Below, one piece after another: positions 33,460-41,660 of a stretch of 64,000 bases of DNA (position 1 is its first letter; each line of letters opens with the position of its first letter). Position numbers and translations under genes: made by a program. This DNA comes from Streptomyces xylophagus (GTDB lineage Bacteria > Actinomycetota > Actinomycetes > Streptomycetales > Streptomycetaceae), in assembly GCF_000716435.1 (NCBI RefSeq), contig NZ_JNWO01000013.1, forward strand, positions 198,583 to 262,582, read 5' to 3'. Under the pieces are notes generated by a model, which saw only the letters and a list, made by a program, of their open reading frames with translations, made no database searches and was not told the DNA's origin.

Positions 33460-33568
33460 CGCGGACCCCTGTCGTCTCACCAACGTCACCGGCGTCGTAC
33501 CCCGGAGACGTACCCCCGGATGACGGGCCGCGAACGGCGCGGCATCGTGGTGACCGGAGGTGCACACC

Positions 33569-35149
33569 ATGGTGCGCGAGTCGGAGTCCGGAACACCGAT
33601 CCAACCCGTCTACGGTCCCGAGGCCCTCGCCGGCTGGGACCCGGCCGAGCGGCTGGGCGAGCCGGGGAAGTACCCCTTCACGCGGGGCGTGTATCCGTCC
33701 ATGTACACCGGACGGCCCTGGACGATGCGCCAGTACGCCGGTTTCGGCACGGCGGGCGAGTCCAACGCCCGTTACCGGCAGCTGATCGCCCACGGCACCA
33801 CGGGCCTGTCCGTCGCCTTCGACCTGCCCACGCAGATGGGCCACGACTCCGACGCGGTCGTCGCGCACGGCGAGGTCGGCAAGGTCGGGGTCGCGATCGA
33901 CTCGGTGGACGACATGCGGGTGCTGTTCGACGGCATCCCGCTGGACCAGGTCTCCACCTCGATGACGATCAACGCCCCCGCCGCCCTCCTCCTGCTGATG
34001 TACCAGCTGGTCGGCGAGGAACAGGGCGTAGCGGCAGGGCAGTTGACGGGCACGGTCCAGAACGACGTGCTGAAGGAGTACATCGCGCGGGGGACGTACA
34101 TCTTCCCGCCGAAGCCCTCCCTGCGGCTGACCGCCGACATCTTCAAGTACTGCGGGGCCGAGATCCCGAAGTGGAACACGATCTCGATCTCCGGCTACCA
34201 CATGGCGGAGGCCGGTGCCTCGCCCGCGCAGGAGATCGCCTTCACGCTCGCCGACGGCATCGAGTACGTCCGTACGGCGGTCGCGGCGGGCATGGACGTC
34301 GACGACTTCGCCCCGCGTCTCTCCTTCTTCTTCGTTGCGCGTACGACGATCCTCGAAGAGGTCGCCAAGTTCCGTGCGGCGCGCAGGATTTGGGCCCGCG
34401 TGATGCGGGACGAGTTCGGCGCGAAGAACCCGAAATCCCTGATGCTGCGCTTCCACACCCAGACCGCGGGCGTCCAACTCACCGCCCAGCAGCCGGAGGT
34501 GAACCTCGTCCGGGTCGCCGTCCAGGGTCTGGCCGCGGTGCTCGGCGGCACCCAGTCCCTGCACACGAACTCCTTCGACGAGGCGCTCGCGCTGCCGACG
34601 GACAAGAGCGCGCGCCTCGCACTGCGTACGCAGCAGGTGTTGGCGTACGAGACGGACGTGACCGCCACCGTCGACCCCTTCGCGGGTTCGTACGTCGTCG
34701 AGACGCTGACGGACGACGTGGAAGGCGCCGCCGTCGAACTGATGCGCCGGGTCGAGGAGTTGGGCGGCGCGGTCGGCGCCATCGAACACGGCTTCCAGAA
34801 GGGCGAGATCGAGCGCAGCGCCTACTGCATCGCCCAGGAGACCGACTCCGGCGAACGGGTCGTCGTCGGCGTCAACCGCTTCCGCCTCGACGCGGAGGAA
34901 CCGTACGAGCCCCTCCGCGTCGACCCGACCATCGAGGCCCAGCAGGCGGAGCGCCTCGCGAGACTCCGCGCCGAACGGGACCAGAAGGCGGTGGACTCGG
35001 CGCTGGGCGCGCTGCGGGAGGCGGCGGAGGGTACGGACAACGTGCTATATCCGATGAAGGACGCGCTGCGGGCGCGGGGGACGGTGGGGGAGGTGTGCGG
35101 GGCGCTTCGGGAGGTGTGGGGGACGTATGTGCCGACGGATGCCTTCTGA
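33569..35149 (+). CDS. Methylmalonyl-CoA-mutase-type large subunit without B12-binding domain
   Basis: A 526-aa protein covering only the substrate barrel of the acyl-CoA mutase family. MRQYAGF gives Y56 and YIARGTYIF gives R174, equivalent to Tyr89 and Arg207 of Propionibacterium methylmalonyl-CoA mutase (spacings of 118 and then 37 residues to the catalytic H211 in SISGYH are kept). Isobutyryl-CoA mutases have Phe and Gln there, so methylmalonyl-like specificity is suggested. The C-terminal B12 domain is absent; a separate small subunit is needed and none is nearby. ATG at 33569 follows GGAGG by 8 bases. Confidence 0.9.
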   Translation: MVRESESGTPIQPVYGPEALAGWDPAERLGEPGKYPFTRGVYPSMYTGRPWTMRQYAGFGTAGESNARYRQLIAHGTTGLSVAFDLPTQMGHDSDAVVAHGEVGKVGVAIDSVDDMRVLFDGIPLDQVSTSMTINAPAALLLLMYQLVGEEQGVAAGQLTGTVQNDVLKEYIARGTYIFPPKPSLRLTADIFKYCGAEIPKWNTISISGYHMAEAGASPAQEIAFTLADGIEYVRTAVAAGMDVDDFAPRLSFFFVARTTILEEVAKFRAARRIWARVMRDEFGAKNPKSLMLRFHTQTAGVQLTAQQPEVNLVRVAVQGLAAVLGGTQSLHTNSFDEALALPTDKSARLALRTQQVLAYETDVTATVDPFAGSYVVETLTDDVEGAAVELMRRVEELGGAVGAIEHGFQKGEIERSAYCIAQETDSGERVVVGVNRFRLDAEEPYEPLRVDPTIEAQQAERLARLRAERDQKAVDSALGALREAAEGTDNVLYPMKDALRARGTVGEVCGALREVWGTYVPTDAF

Positions 35150-35214
35150 GCCGGGTGATTACTCCGTATGACGGCGAGGACCGACTGTCGTACCCCCGTG
35201 CGACACTCGTTCCC

Positions 35215-35871
35215 ATGCTCGGTGTCATCGATCTCCCCACGTATCTGGCCGGCCTGGTCCTGATCGTCCTGCTGCCCGGTCCCAACTCGCTGTACGTCCT
35301 CTCGGTCGCCGCCCGGCGCGGGACCCGTGCCGGGTACACGGCCGCCGCCGGTGTGTGGTGCGGGGACACCGTGCTGATGACGCTCTCCGCGGCCGGGGTC
35401 GCCTCGCTGTTGCAGGCCAACGCCGTGCTGTTCGGGATCGTGAAGTACGCGGGGGCCGGGTATCTGACCTGGCTGGCGTTCGGGATGCTGCGGGCCGCCT
35501 GGGCGATGTGGCGTAGCCGCAAGGAGCGGGCGGCCATGGAACCGGCTCCCGCCGCTGAGGCCGCCGACGAGCGGCCGTACCGCCGTGCCTTCGTCGTGAG
35601 TCTCTTCAACCCGAAGGCGATCCTGTTCTTCGTCGCCTTCTTCGTGCAGTTCGTCGACCCGGGGTACGCCTACCCGGCCCTGTCGTTCGTCGTGCTCGGC
35701 GCCTTCGCGCAGCTGGCGAGCTTCCTCTACCTGAGTGCCCTGATATTCAGCGGCACCAGGCTGGCGACGGCCTTCCGTCGCCGGCGGCGGCTCGCGGCGG
35801 GGGCGACCTCGGCGGCGGGGGCGCTGTTCCTGGGCTTCGCGGTGAAGCTGTCACTGGCGAGTTCGGTCTAG
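35215..35871 (+). CDS. LysE/RhtB-family amino-acid exporter
   Basis: A 218-aa permease with about six helices. The LysE signature VLIVLLPGPNSLYVLSVAARRG, followed by GYTAAAGVWCGDTVL, is at the N terminus and FVVSLFNPKAILFFVAFFVQ is in the middle. The family exports amino acids or related small molecules. ATG at 35215 begins directly at the first helix. Its stop overlaps the convergent monooxygenase stop by 3 bases. Confidence 0.92.
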   Translation: MLGVIDLPTYLAGLVLIVLLPGPNSLYVLSVAARRGTRAGYTAAAGVWCGDTVLMTLSAAGVASLLQANAVLFGIVKYAGAGYLTWLAFGMLRAAWAMWRSRKERAAMEPAPAAEAADERPYRRAFVVSLFNPKAILFFVAFFVQFVDPGYAYPALSFVVLGAFAQLASFLYLSALIFSGTRLATAFRRRRRLAAGATSAAGALFLGFAVKLSLASSV

Positions 35872-37307
35872 CGAACCAGCGACTGACCGAGGCCGTAGCG
35901 CTCCGCGTATTCCGCGAGGCCGTCCTCCGTGTCGCCCGCCCAGCCGACGTAACCGTCCGGGCGGATCAGGAAGAGACCCGTGCCGTACGTCTCGGTCGCC
36001 GGGCCCCGTACGACGGGGACCGAAGCCGGGGCGGCGGCCGGTGCCTTCGTGTCCAGCGCCAGCAGGGTCCAGTGCGGGCCGCGGAAGGCGTCGAAGAGAC
36101 GGACGCCGTCGACCGTGCGGTCGGGTGCGCGGTCGCCCGCCCGTAGCGCGTCCTCGGGCAGGTCCGTGCGGGTCTCCACCGCGAGCGAGCGGTCCCGGTA
36201 GCCGAGCCCGAGCTGCTGGGTCGCCCTGCCGCGCTGTACCTCGCCCCGGTGGACGCGGGTGGACAGGCCGAGCATGTCGGCCGCGTTGGGCAGCCGCTCC
36301 TCCTCGTAGGTGTCGAGGAGGGACTCGGGAGCGCCCTCGCGCAGCACCGCGCCGAGCTTCCAGCCCAGGTTGTAGGCGTCCTGCACGCTGGTGTTGAGGC
36401 CCTGTCCGCCGGCCGGTGAGTGGACGTGCGCCGCGTCCCCGGCGAGGAAGACCCGCCCGGCGCGGAAGCGGTCGGCCAGGGCGGCCCGGGGCCGGAAGTT
36501 GGAGGCCCAGCGGAGTTCGGTCACATCCTCGGGCGCGAGGTGGGTGCGGGCGGCGACGGCCTTGCGGACACCGTCGAGGGAGAGGTCGACGTCGGTGCCG
36601 TCCGGGAACTGGGCGATGACCTGGAAGTCCTCGGTGCCGGCCAGCGGGAAGACCGTGAGGAAGCCGTCGTCCCCGTGCGCCGGGAAGACGTGCACATTGT
36701 CGCGGTCCAGGCCGGTGATGCGGACGTCCGCCACCAGCATCGGGTTCGGGTCGACCGTCTCGCCCCGCATCCCGATGCCCAGGGTCCGGCGTACGACCGA
36801 GCGACCGCCGTCACCGGCGACGACGTACCGCGCGCGGACGGCGGCACCGGACGCGAACTCCACGGTCACGCCTTCTTCGTCCTGGGCGAAGCCGGTGACC
36901 TCGCGCCCGAAGGACACCTTTCCGCCCAGCTCGGTCAGCCGCGCGAAGAGGATCTCCTGGGTGCGCCACTGCGGCACCATCCACGGCTTGCCGTACGGAG
37001 TGTCCGGTGCAGTCCCGGACGGCTCGAACATCCGGTGCTCGCCGACCTTGTGTCCGTCCTGCCAGGTCGCGCCGGTCGGGTAGGTGCCGCCCTGCGCGAG
37101 GATCGCGTCGATCACGCCGAGGTCGTCGAACACCTCCATCGTGCGCGGCTGGAGTCCCTTGCCGCGCGAGCCGGGGAACAGCGCGTCCGCCTTCTCCACG
37201 ACCAGCGCGTCCACCCCGCGCCGGGCCAGGTCGATGCCGAGGGTGAGGCCGGTCGGGCCGGCGCCGACGATCAGTACATCCACCAGTTCATCCACGTGTT
37301 CTGCCAT
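35868..37307 (-). CDS. FAD-dependent aromatic monooxygenase (PheA/TfdB-type)
   Basis: A 479-aa class A flavoprotein hydroxylase. VDVLIVGAGPTGLTLGIDLA is the FAD-binding GxGxxG, and FRAGRVFLAGDAAHVHSPAG then GLNTSVQDAYNLGWKL is the GD motif with FAD contacts. The C-terminal 90 residues resemble the thioredoxin-like tail of the family. It may oxidise a phenolic compound or inactivate an aromatic antibiotic. It is divergent from a TetR gene, and two identical operators lie in the 73-base space between them, so it is probably induced by its substrate. Confidence 0.93.
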   Translation of the reverse strand: MAEHVDELVDVLIVGAGPTGLTLGIDLARRGVDALVVEKADALFPGSRGKGLQPRTMEVFDDLGVIDAILAQGGTYPTGATWQDGHKVGEHRMFEPSGTAPDTPYGKPWMVPQWRTQEILFARLTELGGKVSFGREVTGFAQDEEGVTVEFASGAAVRARYVVAGDGGRSVVRRTLGIGMRGETVDPNPMLVADVRITGLDRDNVHVFPAHGDDGFLTVFPLAGTEDFQVIAQFPDGTDVDLSLDGVRKAVAARTHLAPEDVTELRWASNFRPRAALADRFRAGRVFLAGDAAHVHSPAGGQGLNTSVQDAYNLGWKLGAVLREGAPESLLDTYEEERLPNAADMLGLSTRVHRGEVQRGRATQQLGLGYRDRSLAVETRTDLPEDALRAGDRAPDRTVDGVRLFDAFRGPHWTLLALDTKAPAAAPASVPVVRGPATETYGTGLFLIRPDGYVGWAGDTEDGLAEYAERYGLGQSLVR

Positions 37308-37319
37308 GATCCCTATCTC

Positions 37320-37334
37320 CTTAACGCTGTTAAG
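37320..37334. promoter_or_regulatory. TetR operator copy 1, CTTAACGCTGTTAAG
   Basis: A 15-bp palindrome (arms CTTAAC / GTTAAG around GCT) 13 bases before the monooxygenase start. An identical copy lies at 37357-37371, 37 bases apart. Confidence 0.8.
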
Positions 37335-37356
37335 TGGCTACGCCCATCACGATGCC

Positions 37357-37371
37357 CTTAACGCTGTTAAG
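37357..37371. promoter_or_regulatory. TetR operator copy 2, CTTAACGCTGTTAAG
   Basis: Second identical 15-bp palindrome, ending 9 bases before the GTG start of the TetR gene. It probably mediates autorepression. Confidence 0.8.
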
Positions 37372-37380
37372 CTGTCAAGC

Positions 37381-38031
37381 GTGAGTACGGAACGACGCAT
37401 CCCCCTCGACCGCAAGCGCGTCGCGGACACCGCCCTGAAGCTGCTGAACGAGGTCGGTCTCGACGGGCTGTCCCTGCGCGCCATCGCCAAGGAGCTGGAC
37501 GTCAAGGCGCCCGCGCTGTACTGGCACTTCAAGGACAAGCAGGCGCTGCTCGACGAGATGGCGACGGAGATGTACCGCCGGATGGTCGCCGACGCGGAGT
37601 TCTCCTCCGAGGACAGCTGGCAGGCGCACCTGCTCAAGCACAACCGCGCCCTGCGCGACGCCCTGCTCGGCTACCGCGACGGCGCCAAGGTCTTCAGCGG
37701 CTCCCGCTTCACCGGCACCCTGCATGCCGTTGAGATGGAACGCACCCTGCGCCTGTTCACCGAGGCCGGCTTCACCCTCGCCCAGGCGGTCCGCGCGACC
37801 TCGACGTCGTACCTCTACACGATCGGGTTCGTCAGCGAGGAGCAGGGTGTCCAGCTGCTGCCGGACGAGCGCCGCGAGGGCTACGACGTGGACGAACGCG
37901 CCCGCCTGCTGGCCGACTTCCCTCTGTCGGCAGCGGCGGGCGCGGAGATCTTCGAGGACTACGGCAAGCACTTCGAGGAGGGGCTGGCCGTGGTCGTGGC
38001 GGGGGTGGAGGTGTGGTCGGGGGTCGGGTGA
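37381..38031 (+). CDS. TetR-family regulator (TetR class, C-terminal TetR_C domain)
   Basis: A 216-aa repressor. The HTH DTALKLLNEVGLDGLSLRAI then AKELDVKAPALYWHFKDKQA is of the tetracycline-repressor type (ALYWHF), and the C-terminal half (RFTGTLHAVEMERTLRLFTE) fits TetR_C. GTG at 37381 opens just after the second operator. It probably controls itself and the divergent flavin monooxygenase in response to an aromatic ligand. Confidence 0.93.
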   Translation: MSTERRIPLDRKRVADTALKLLNEVGLDGLSLRAIAKELDVKAPALYWHFKDKQALLDEMATEMYRRMVADAEFSSEDSWQAHLLKHNRALRDALLGYRDGAKVFSGSRFTGTLHAVEMERTLRLFTEAGFTLAQAVRATSTSYLYTIGFVSEEQGVQLLPDERREGYDVDERARLLADFPLSAAAGAEIFEDYGKHFEEGLAVVVAGVEVWSGVG

Positions 38032-38034
38032 GGG

Positions 38035-38529
38035 TCAGTCGTGGGTGCCCCACCAGACGTAGAAGGAGACGTCCGCCTCCGGCTGCTGGCCGAGGTCGGT
38101 GGCGTAGACGGCGTTGTGGGTGTGGCTCGTCCTCAGGAATCCCTCGTTGGCTGCGCCGAGGTTGTCGAAGATGGCCCCGGAGTCGCCCGCGTACCGCCAC
38201 CACTGGCCGGCGGCGCCCGTGCAGGAGCTCATCCAGACGGCGTTGGTGCTCGACTTGTTGTCGGTCATCAGGCAGGTGCCGGTCTCGCGGTTCCTGAGTT
38301 CGGCGAAGTTGCCGTTGGCGCCGACCCAGTCCCACTGCTGACGGTTGCTCCCGACGCACGACGTGGCGAACGCCGTCCCGGTGTCCCCGGCCGTCAGACA
38401 CGTGCCGAACCCGGCGTTCTGGAACTGCCAATAAGTGGGCGCCGCCTGAGCGGTGGCCGGGAACATCAGCCCGGCACTCGCGGCGAGCGCGCCCACGGCG
38501 CTGACTGCGGCAAGACGGAGTTTCTTCAC
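38035..38529 (-). CDS. Secreted ricin-B-type lectin domain protein
   Basis: A 164-aa protein. The signal peptide (KKLRLAAVSAVGALAASAGL, cleavage near AQA) is followed by a beta-trefoil with QxW-type repeats (NRQQWDWVGANG, AGQWWRYAGDSG) and Cys pairs (CLTAG...CVGSN, CLMTD...CTGAA). There is no enzyme domain, so it is probably a secreted sugar-binding protein. GTG at 38529 has AGAGG upstream. Confidence 0.85.
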   Translation of the reverse strand: MKKLRLAAVSAVGALAASAGLMFPATAQAAPTYWQFQNAGFGTCLTAGDTGTAFATSCVGSNRQQWDWVGANGNFAELRNRETGTCLMTDNKSSTNAVWMSSCTGAAGQWWRYAGDSGAIFDNLGAANEGFLRTSHTHNAVYATDLGQQPEADVSFYVWWGTHD

Positions 38530-38623
38530 TGCAACCTCTTTCGGAGAGTTGGAAGTGGAGCGGTCGTCCTGATCAACAGCCTGCCTGGAAGGGGCAGTTG
38601 GGGCGTTGGCGCACAGAGCACAC

Positions 38624-39478
38624 TCATGTGGCAATGCGTCCACAGGAGCCGTACGGGCCATACGGGCCGTAGGGGCCGTAGGACCGACGCCGGAAGTCAC
38701 CTGGCGCCAGCCCGTACGCGGCGCGGAAGGCCCGGGCGAAGTCGGTGGCGCGGGCGAAGCCCCAGCGGGCCGAGATGGTGTGCACGGGGGTGCCGGCCTG
38801 GGCCGGGTCGGCGAGGTCGAAGCGGGCGCGCTCCAGGCGTCTGCGGCGGATGAACGCGGCGACCGTCTCGCTCTCGTCCTCGAAGAGCCGGTGCAGATAG
38901 CTGAGCGAGATGCCGTGCGTGGCGGCGATCCGGTGTGGGGTCAACTCCCGTTCGCCCAGGTGCTGTTGGATGTACGCCGTGATGCGCGCGGTCAGCGGTG
39001 TCCGCGCGGGCGGCGCGGCGTCCGGCTCGGTGGTGTGGGCCAGCAGGGCCGCGACCAGGCTGCCGAGGACCGCGCCCAGCCGGGGTCCGTCGGCGGGCCG
39101 GTAGACACCGGTGTTCCTGGTGACCTGGGTGAGGAACCGGGCGAGTGGTGGACCCGCGCAGTCCCCGCCCGGGACGCGGTGCCCGGTCACCCGGTCGGCG
39201 ACACCCCGGGGCAACGGCAACAGCGCCTCCGGTACGGCGGTCCCGACGGCCCTGATCGGACCGGTCCGGATCTCGTGCGGGCGTGAACCGTCGTCGTAGT
39301 AGAAGTCGCCCGCGTGCAGGGGGACTTGGCGTCGGCCGGAGGTGATCAGGGCCTCTCCCTCCAGGAGGAGCACGAGGCGGTGGTGCCGGCCGGTCCGGGG
39401 AGCCGGCCGCAGCTCCAGTGGCGGGAAGGACGCCGACCACACCGGCACCGCGCCGAGTCTGATGAACCGTCTGCTCAT
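38624..39478 (-). CDS. AraC-family regulator with Tyr-Gly-Pro tail
   Basis: A 284-aa regulator. The N-terminal sensing domain (about 1-110) has the cupin-like pattern HHRLVLLLEGEALI and LHAGDFYYDDGSRPHE. The two HTH motifs at the C terminus include HRIAATHGISLSYLHRLF and ISARWGFARATDFARAFRAA. After the HTH the protein ends SYGPYGPYGPYGSCG, encoded by 9-base tandem units at 38651-38680. Ligand and targets are unknown. It lies in tandem with another AraC gene. Confidence 0.9.
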   Translation of the reverse strand: MSRRFIRLGAVPVWSASFPPLELRPAPRTGRHHRLVLLLEGEALITSGRRQVPLHAGDFYYDDGSRPHEIRTGPIRAVGTAVPEALLPLPRGVADRVTGHRVPGGDCAGPPLARFLTQVTRNTGVYRPADGPRLGAVLGSLVAALLAHTTEPDAAPPARTPLTARITAYIQQHLGERELTPHRIAATHGISLSYLHRLFEDESETVAAFIRRRRLERARFDLADPAQAGTPVHTISARWGFARATDFARAFRAAYGLAPGDFRRRSYGPYGPYGPYGSCGRIAT

Positions 39479-39499
39479 GAACTCCCCCTGGATGTGCGG

Positions 39500-40495
39500 T
39501 CATTGGGTGCGGGTCCGGCGGTACTCGTGCGGCGGTACGCCGTAGGCCGTGCGGAACGCCCGGGTGAAGGCGGAGTGGTCGCGGAAGCCCCAGCGGGCGG
39601 CGACGCGGTGCACCGGCAGCTCGCGCAGACGCCGGTCGGCGAGGTCGCGGCGGGCCCGCTCCAGGCGGCCCTGGCGGATCAGCGCGGTGACCGTGGTGCC
39701 GCGGGCCCGGAAGAGGCGGTGCAGATAGCTGACGGATATGTGGTGGGCGGTGGCCACCGCGCGCGGGGTCAGGTCGGGATCGGCCAGGTGCGTCCGGATG
39801 TAGGACTCGATGCGAGGGAGTAGGCCGCGGCCCCGGGGCGGCGCGGCGGGGCTGGTGTCGAGGTGGTGGGTGAGGGTCGCCGCCAGCAGGTCCAGGGCGA
39901 CCGCGCCCAGCCGGGCCTCGTCGGCGGCCGGATAGGCGCGGGGGTCGGCGGCCAGGTCGGTCAGGAAGTGGGTGAGCAGCGCGCCCAGCCCTGTCCGGCC
40001 GGGTAACAGGATTCCCGCGAGCCGGTCGATCCGGCGGGCCGGGAGCGGCAGCAGGGACCGGGGCACGTCCGCCCGCAGCAGGGTGGCCGGTCCCGGACCG
40101 GTGATCCGCAGCCGGAGCGGCCGCGCACTGTCGTAGAAGGTGAGGCCCGGGCCGCGCAGGGCGGCCACGCGGCCCGCCTGGGACACCGTGAGGGCGCCGT
40201 GCAGGGGGAACACCACCGAGCACAGGCCGGGGTCGGAGCGGCGGATCAGCGGGGCGGTGCGGTACAGGACGGAGGGAGAGCAGGTCAGTTCCAGGAGGCG
40301 CAGCGGCCCGAGGTCCCGGGTGCGGGCCAGGGCCCGGAAGTCCGCACCGGCTCCGCTGGTCGCCCGCATCGGGGGGTCGCCGCCGCGCAGGAAGTCGTCG
40401 AAGCCGGCCAGTCGGCCGGTCGATGGCAGGTCTTCGCTGCGGAACGCCGTCCTGAACGCTGTGCCGATCACACGATCCCCCGGTCGATCGTCCAC
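39500..40495 (-). CDS. AraC-family regulator (AraC-binding-like domain)
   Basis: A 331-aa regulator. The N-terminal AraC-binding-like domain has FPLHGALTVSQAGRVAALRG and LTFYDSARPLRLRI; the C-terminal HTH pair is TAHHISVSYLHRLFRARGTT and AARWGFRDHSAFTRAFRTAY. It lies 21 bases upstream of the other AraC gene on the same strand. The two share the HTH layout but differ in the sensing domain. Targets are unknown. Confidence 0.9.
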   Translation of the reverse strand: MDDRPGDRVIGTAFRTAFRSEDLPSTGRLAGFDDFLRGGDPPMRATSGAGADFRALARTRDLGPLRLLELTCSPSVLYRTAPLIRRSDPGLCSVVFPLHGALTVSQAGRVAALRGPGLTFYDSARPLRLRITGPGPATLLRADVPRSLLPLPARRIDRLAGILLPGRTGLGALLTHFLTDLAADPRAYPAADEARLGAVALDLLAATLTHHLDTSPAAPPRGRGLLPRIESYIRTHLADPDLTPRAVATAHHISVSYLHRLFRARGTTVTALIRQGRLERARRDLADRRLRELPVHRVAARWGFRDHSAFTRAFRTAYGVPPHEYRRTRTQ

Positions 40496-40605
40496 CTATT
40501 CGATTGTTGGATCGCCGAGCGGGGGTTCGGGATGTGTGCTGGAGTGGCTATTTGTAAATGGAGGGCGGCCCGTAACTTCGCGTTCACCTGTTGGCCCCGG
40601 CAGGG

Positions 40606-40636
40606 TTGATATCCAGCGTCGAACATCTCCTACGGT
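40606..40636 (+). promoter_or_regulatory. Possible promoter of the nonulosonic-acid cluster, plus arm
   Basis: TTGATA (40606-40611), 19 bases, TACGGT (40631-40636), 38 bases upstream of the glycosyltransferase GTG. The spacing is slightly long. Confidence 0.35.
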
Positions 40637-40673
40637 CACAAGAATCCGCCCCGGAGAGAGCCCAGGTGTACGC

Positions 40674-41660
40674 GTGACCAACCGCCCCCCAACACTGTCC
40701 GTGATCGTCCCTTGCTACAACATCGAGGCCTATGTCCCGGAAACGGTGACCAGCCTGATCAACAACGCGAAGGACGAGTTCGAGTTCCTGTTCGTCGAGG
40801 ACCGCTCGACCAAGGACAAGACCTATGAGGCTCTCCTGGAGCTGACGAAGCGGCTCCCGAACAGCAGGGTGATCCGGCACGAGAAGAACGGCGGTCTGGC
40901 CACCGCCCGCAACACCGGGATCGACGCGGCCGAGGGCCGCTACCTCACGTTCCTCGACGGCGACGACTGGCTCGCGCCGGGCTATCTCGCCGACCTGGTG
41001 GACGTCATCGAGCGCTTCGACGTCGACTTCGTGCGGACGGACCACGTCACCGTCACCGGTGTGGAGAGGGCCATCCAGCGCTCGCCGGAAGGCCGTCGGC
41101 ACACCCCGCTCGACCCGCGCAGCTCGATCCTGCCGGTCGACGACACGACCATGGTCGACTACCCGTACGCCTGGGCCGGCATCTACCACCGCCGCCTCCT
41201 CGACCGGGGCCTGCTGCGCTTCCACGACGGCCTGCGCACCGCCGAGGACCGCCCCTGGATCTGGGAACTGCACCGCAAGGCGGAGTCCTACGTCGCCGCC
41301 AGTCTGCGCGGGGTCTTCTACCGCCGGGGCCTGGCCGGCTCGCTGACCCAGATCGGCGACGTCCGCCAGCTCGACTTCTTCCGCTCCTTCGACCTGGTCC
41401 TCGCCGAACTCGCCGACGATCCCGAGGCCGCGAAGCTGCGCAAGAAGGCGCTGCGCAACTACTGCGTCGTCATCGCCCACCAGCTCCTGGACCGGGGCCG
41501 CTTCGAGCGCAGCGTGCACGCCAAGCTGCGGCAGATGGCCGCCGAGGCGCTCGGCCGGATGACGGAGACCGAACTCAACGACGCGCTCGTCGGCATGGGC
41601 GAGGAACGCGTGCACACGCTGCGGCGCATCCGCGGTGGCATGAAGGGAGTCGCGGCATGA
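40674..41660 (+). CDS. Family 2 glycosyltransferase (pair 1)
   Basis: A 328-aa GT-A enzyme. LSVIVPCYNIEAYVPETVTS opens the nucleotide-binding fold, NGGLATARNTGIDAAEGRYL is the sugar-nucleotide segment, and the catalytic DDW motif is in LDGDDWLAPGYLADLV. The C-terminal half (RTAEDRPWIWELHRKAESYV, SLTQIGDVRQLDFFRSF) carries the ED-type acceptor motif. GTG at 40674. It is coupled to the polysialyltransferase-like gene (4-base overlap). Close paralogue of the gene at 46726; probably extends the cell-wall polymer. Confidence 0.93.
   Translation: MTNRPPTLSVIVPCYNIEAYVPETVTSLINNAKDEFEFLFVEDRSTKDKTYEALLELTKRLPNSRVIRHEKNGGLATARNTGIDAAEGRYLTFLDGDDWLAPGYLADLVDVIERFDVDFVRTDHVTVTGVERAIQRSPEGRRHTPLDPRSSILPVDDTTMVDYPYAWAGIYHRRLLDRGLLRFHDGLRTAEDRPWIWELHRKAESYVAASLRGVFYRRGLAGSLTQIGDVRQLDFFRSFDLVLAELADDPEAAKLRKKALRNYCVVIAHQLLDRGRFERSVHAKLRQMAAEALGRMTETELNDALVGMGEERVHTLRRIRGGMKGVAA

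Noticed and set aside
33460..33568. Possible cobalamin riboswitch before the mutase.
   Set aside because: Only 109 bases separate the divergent genes and no B12-box-like sequence was seen.
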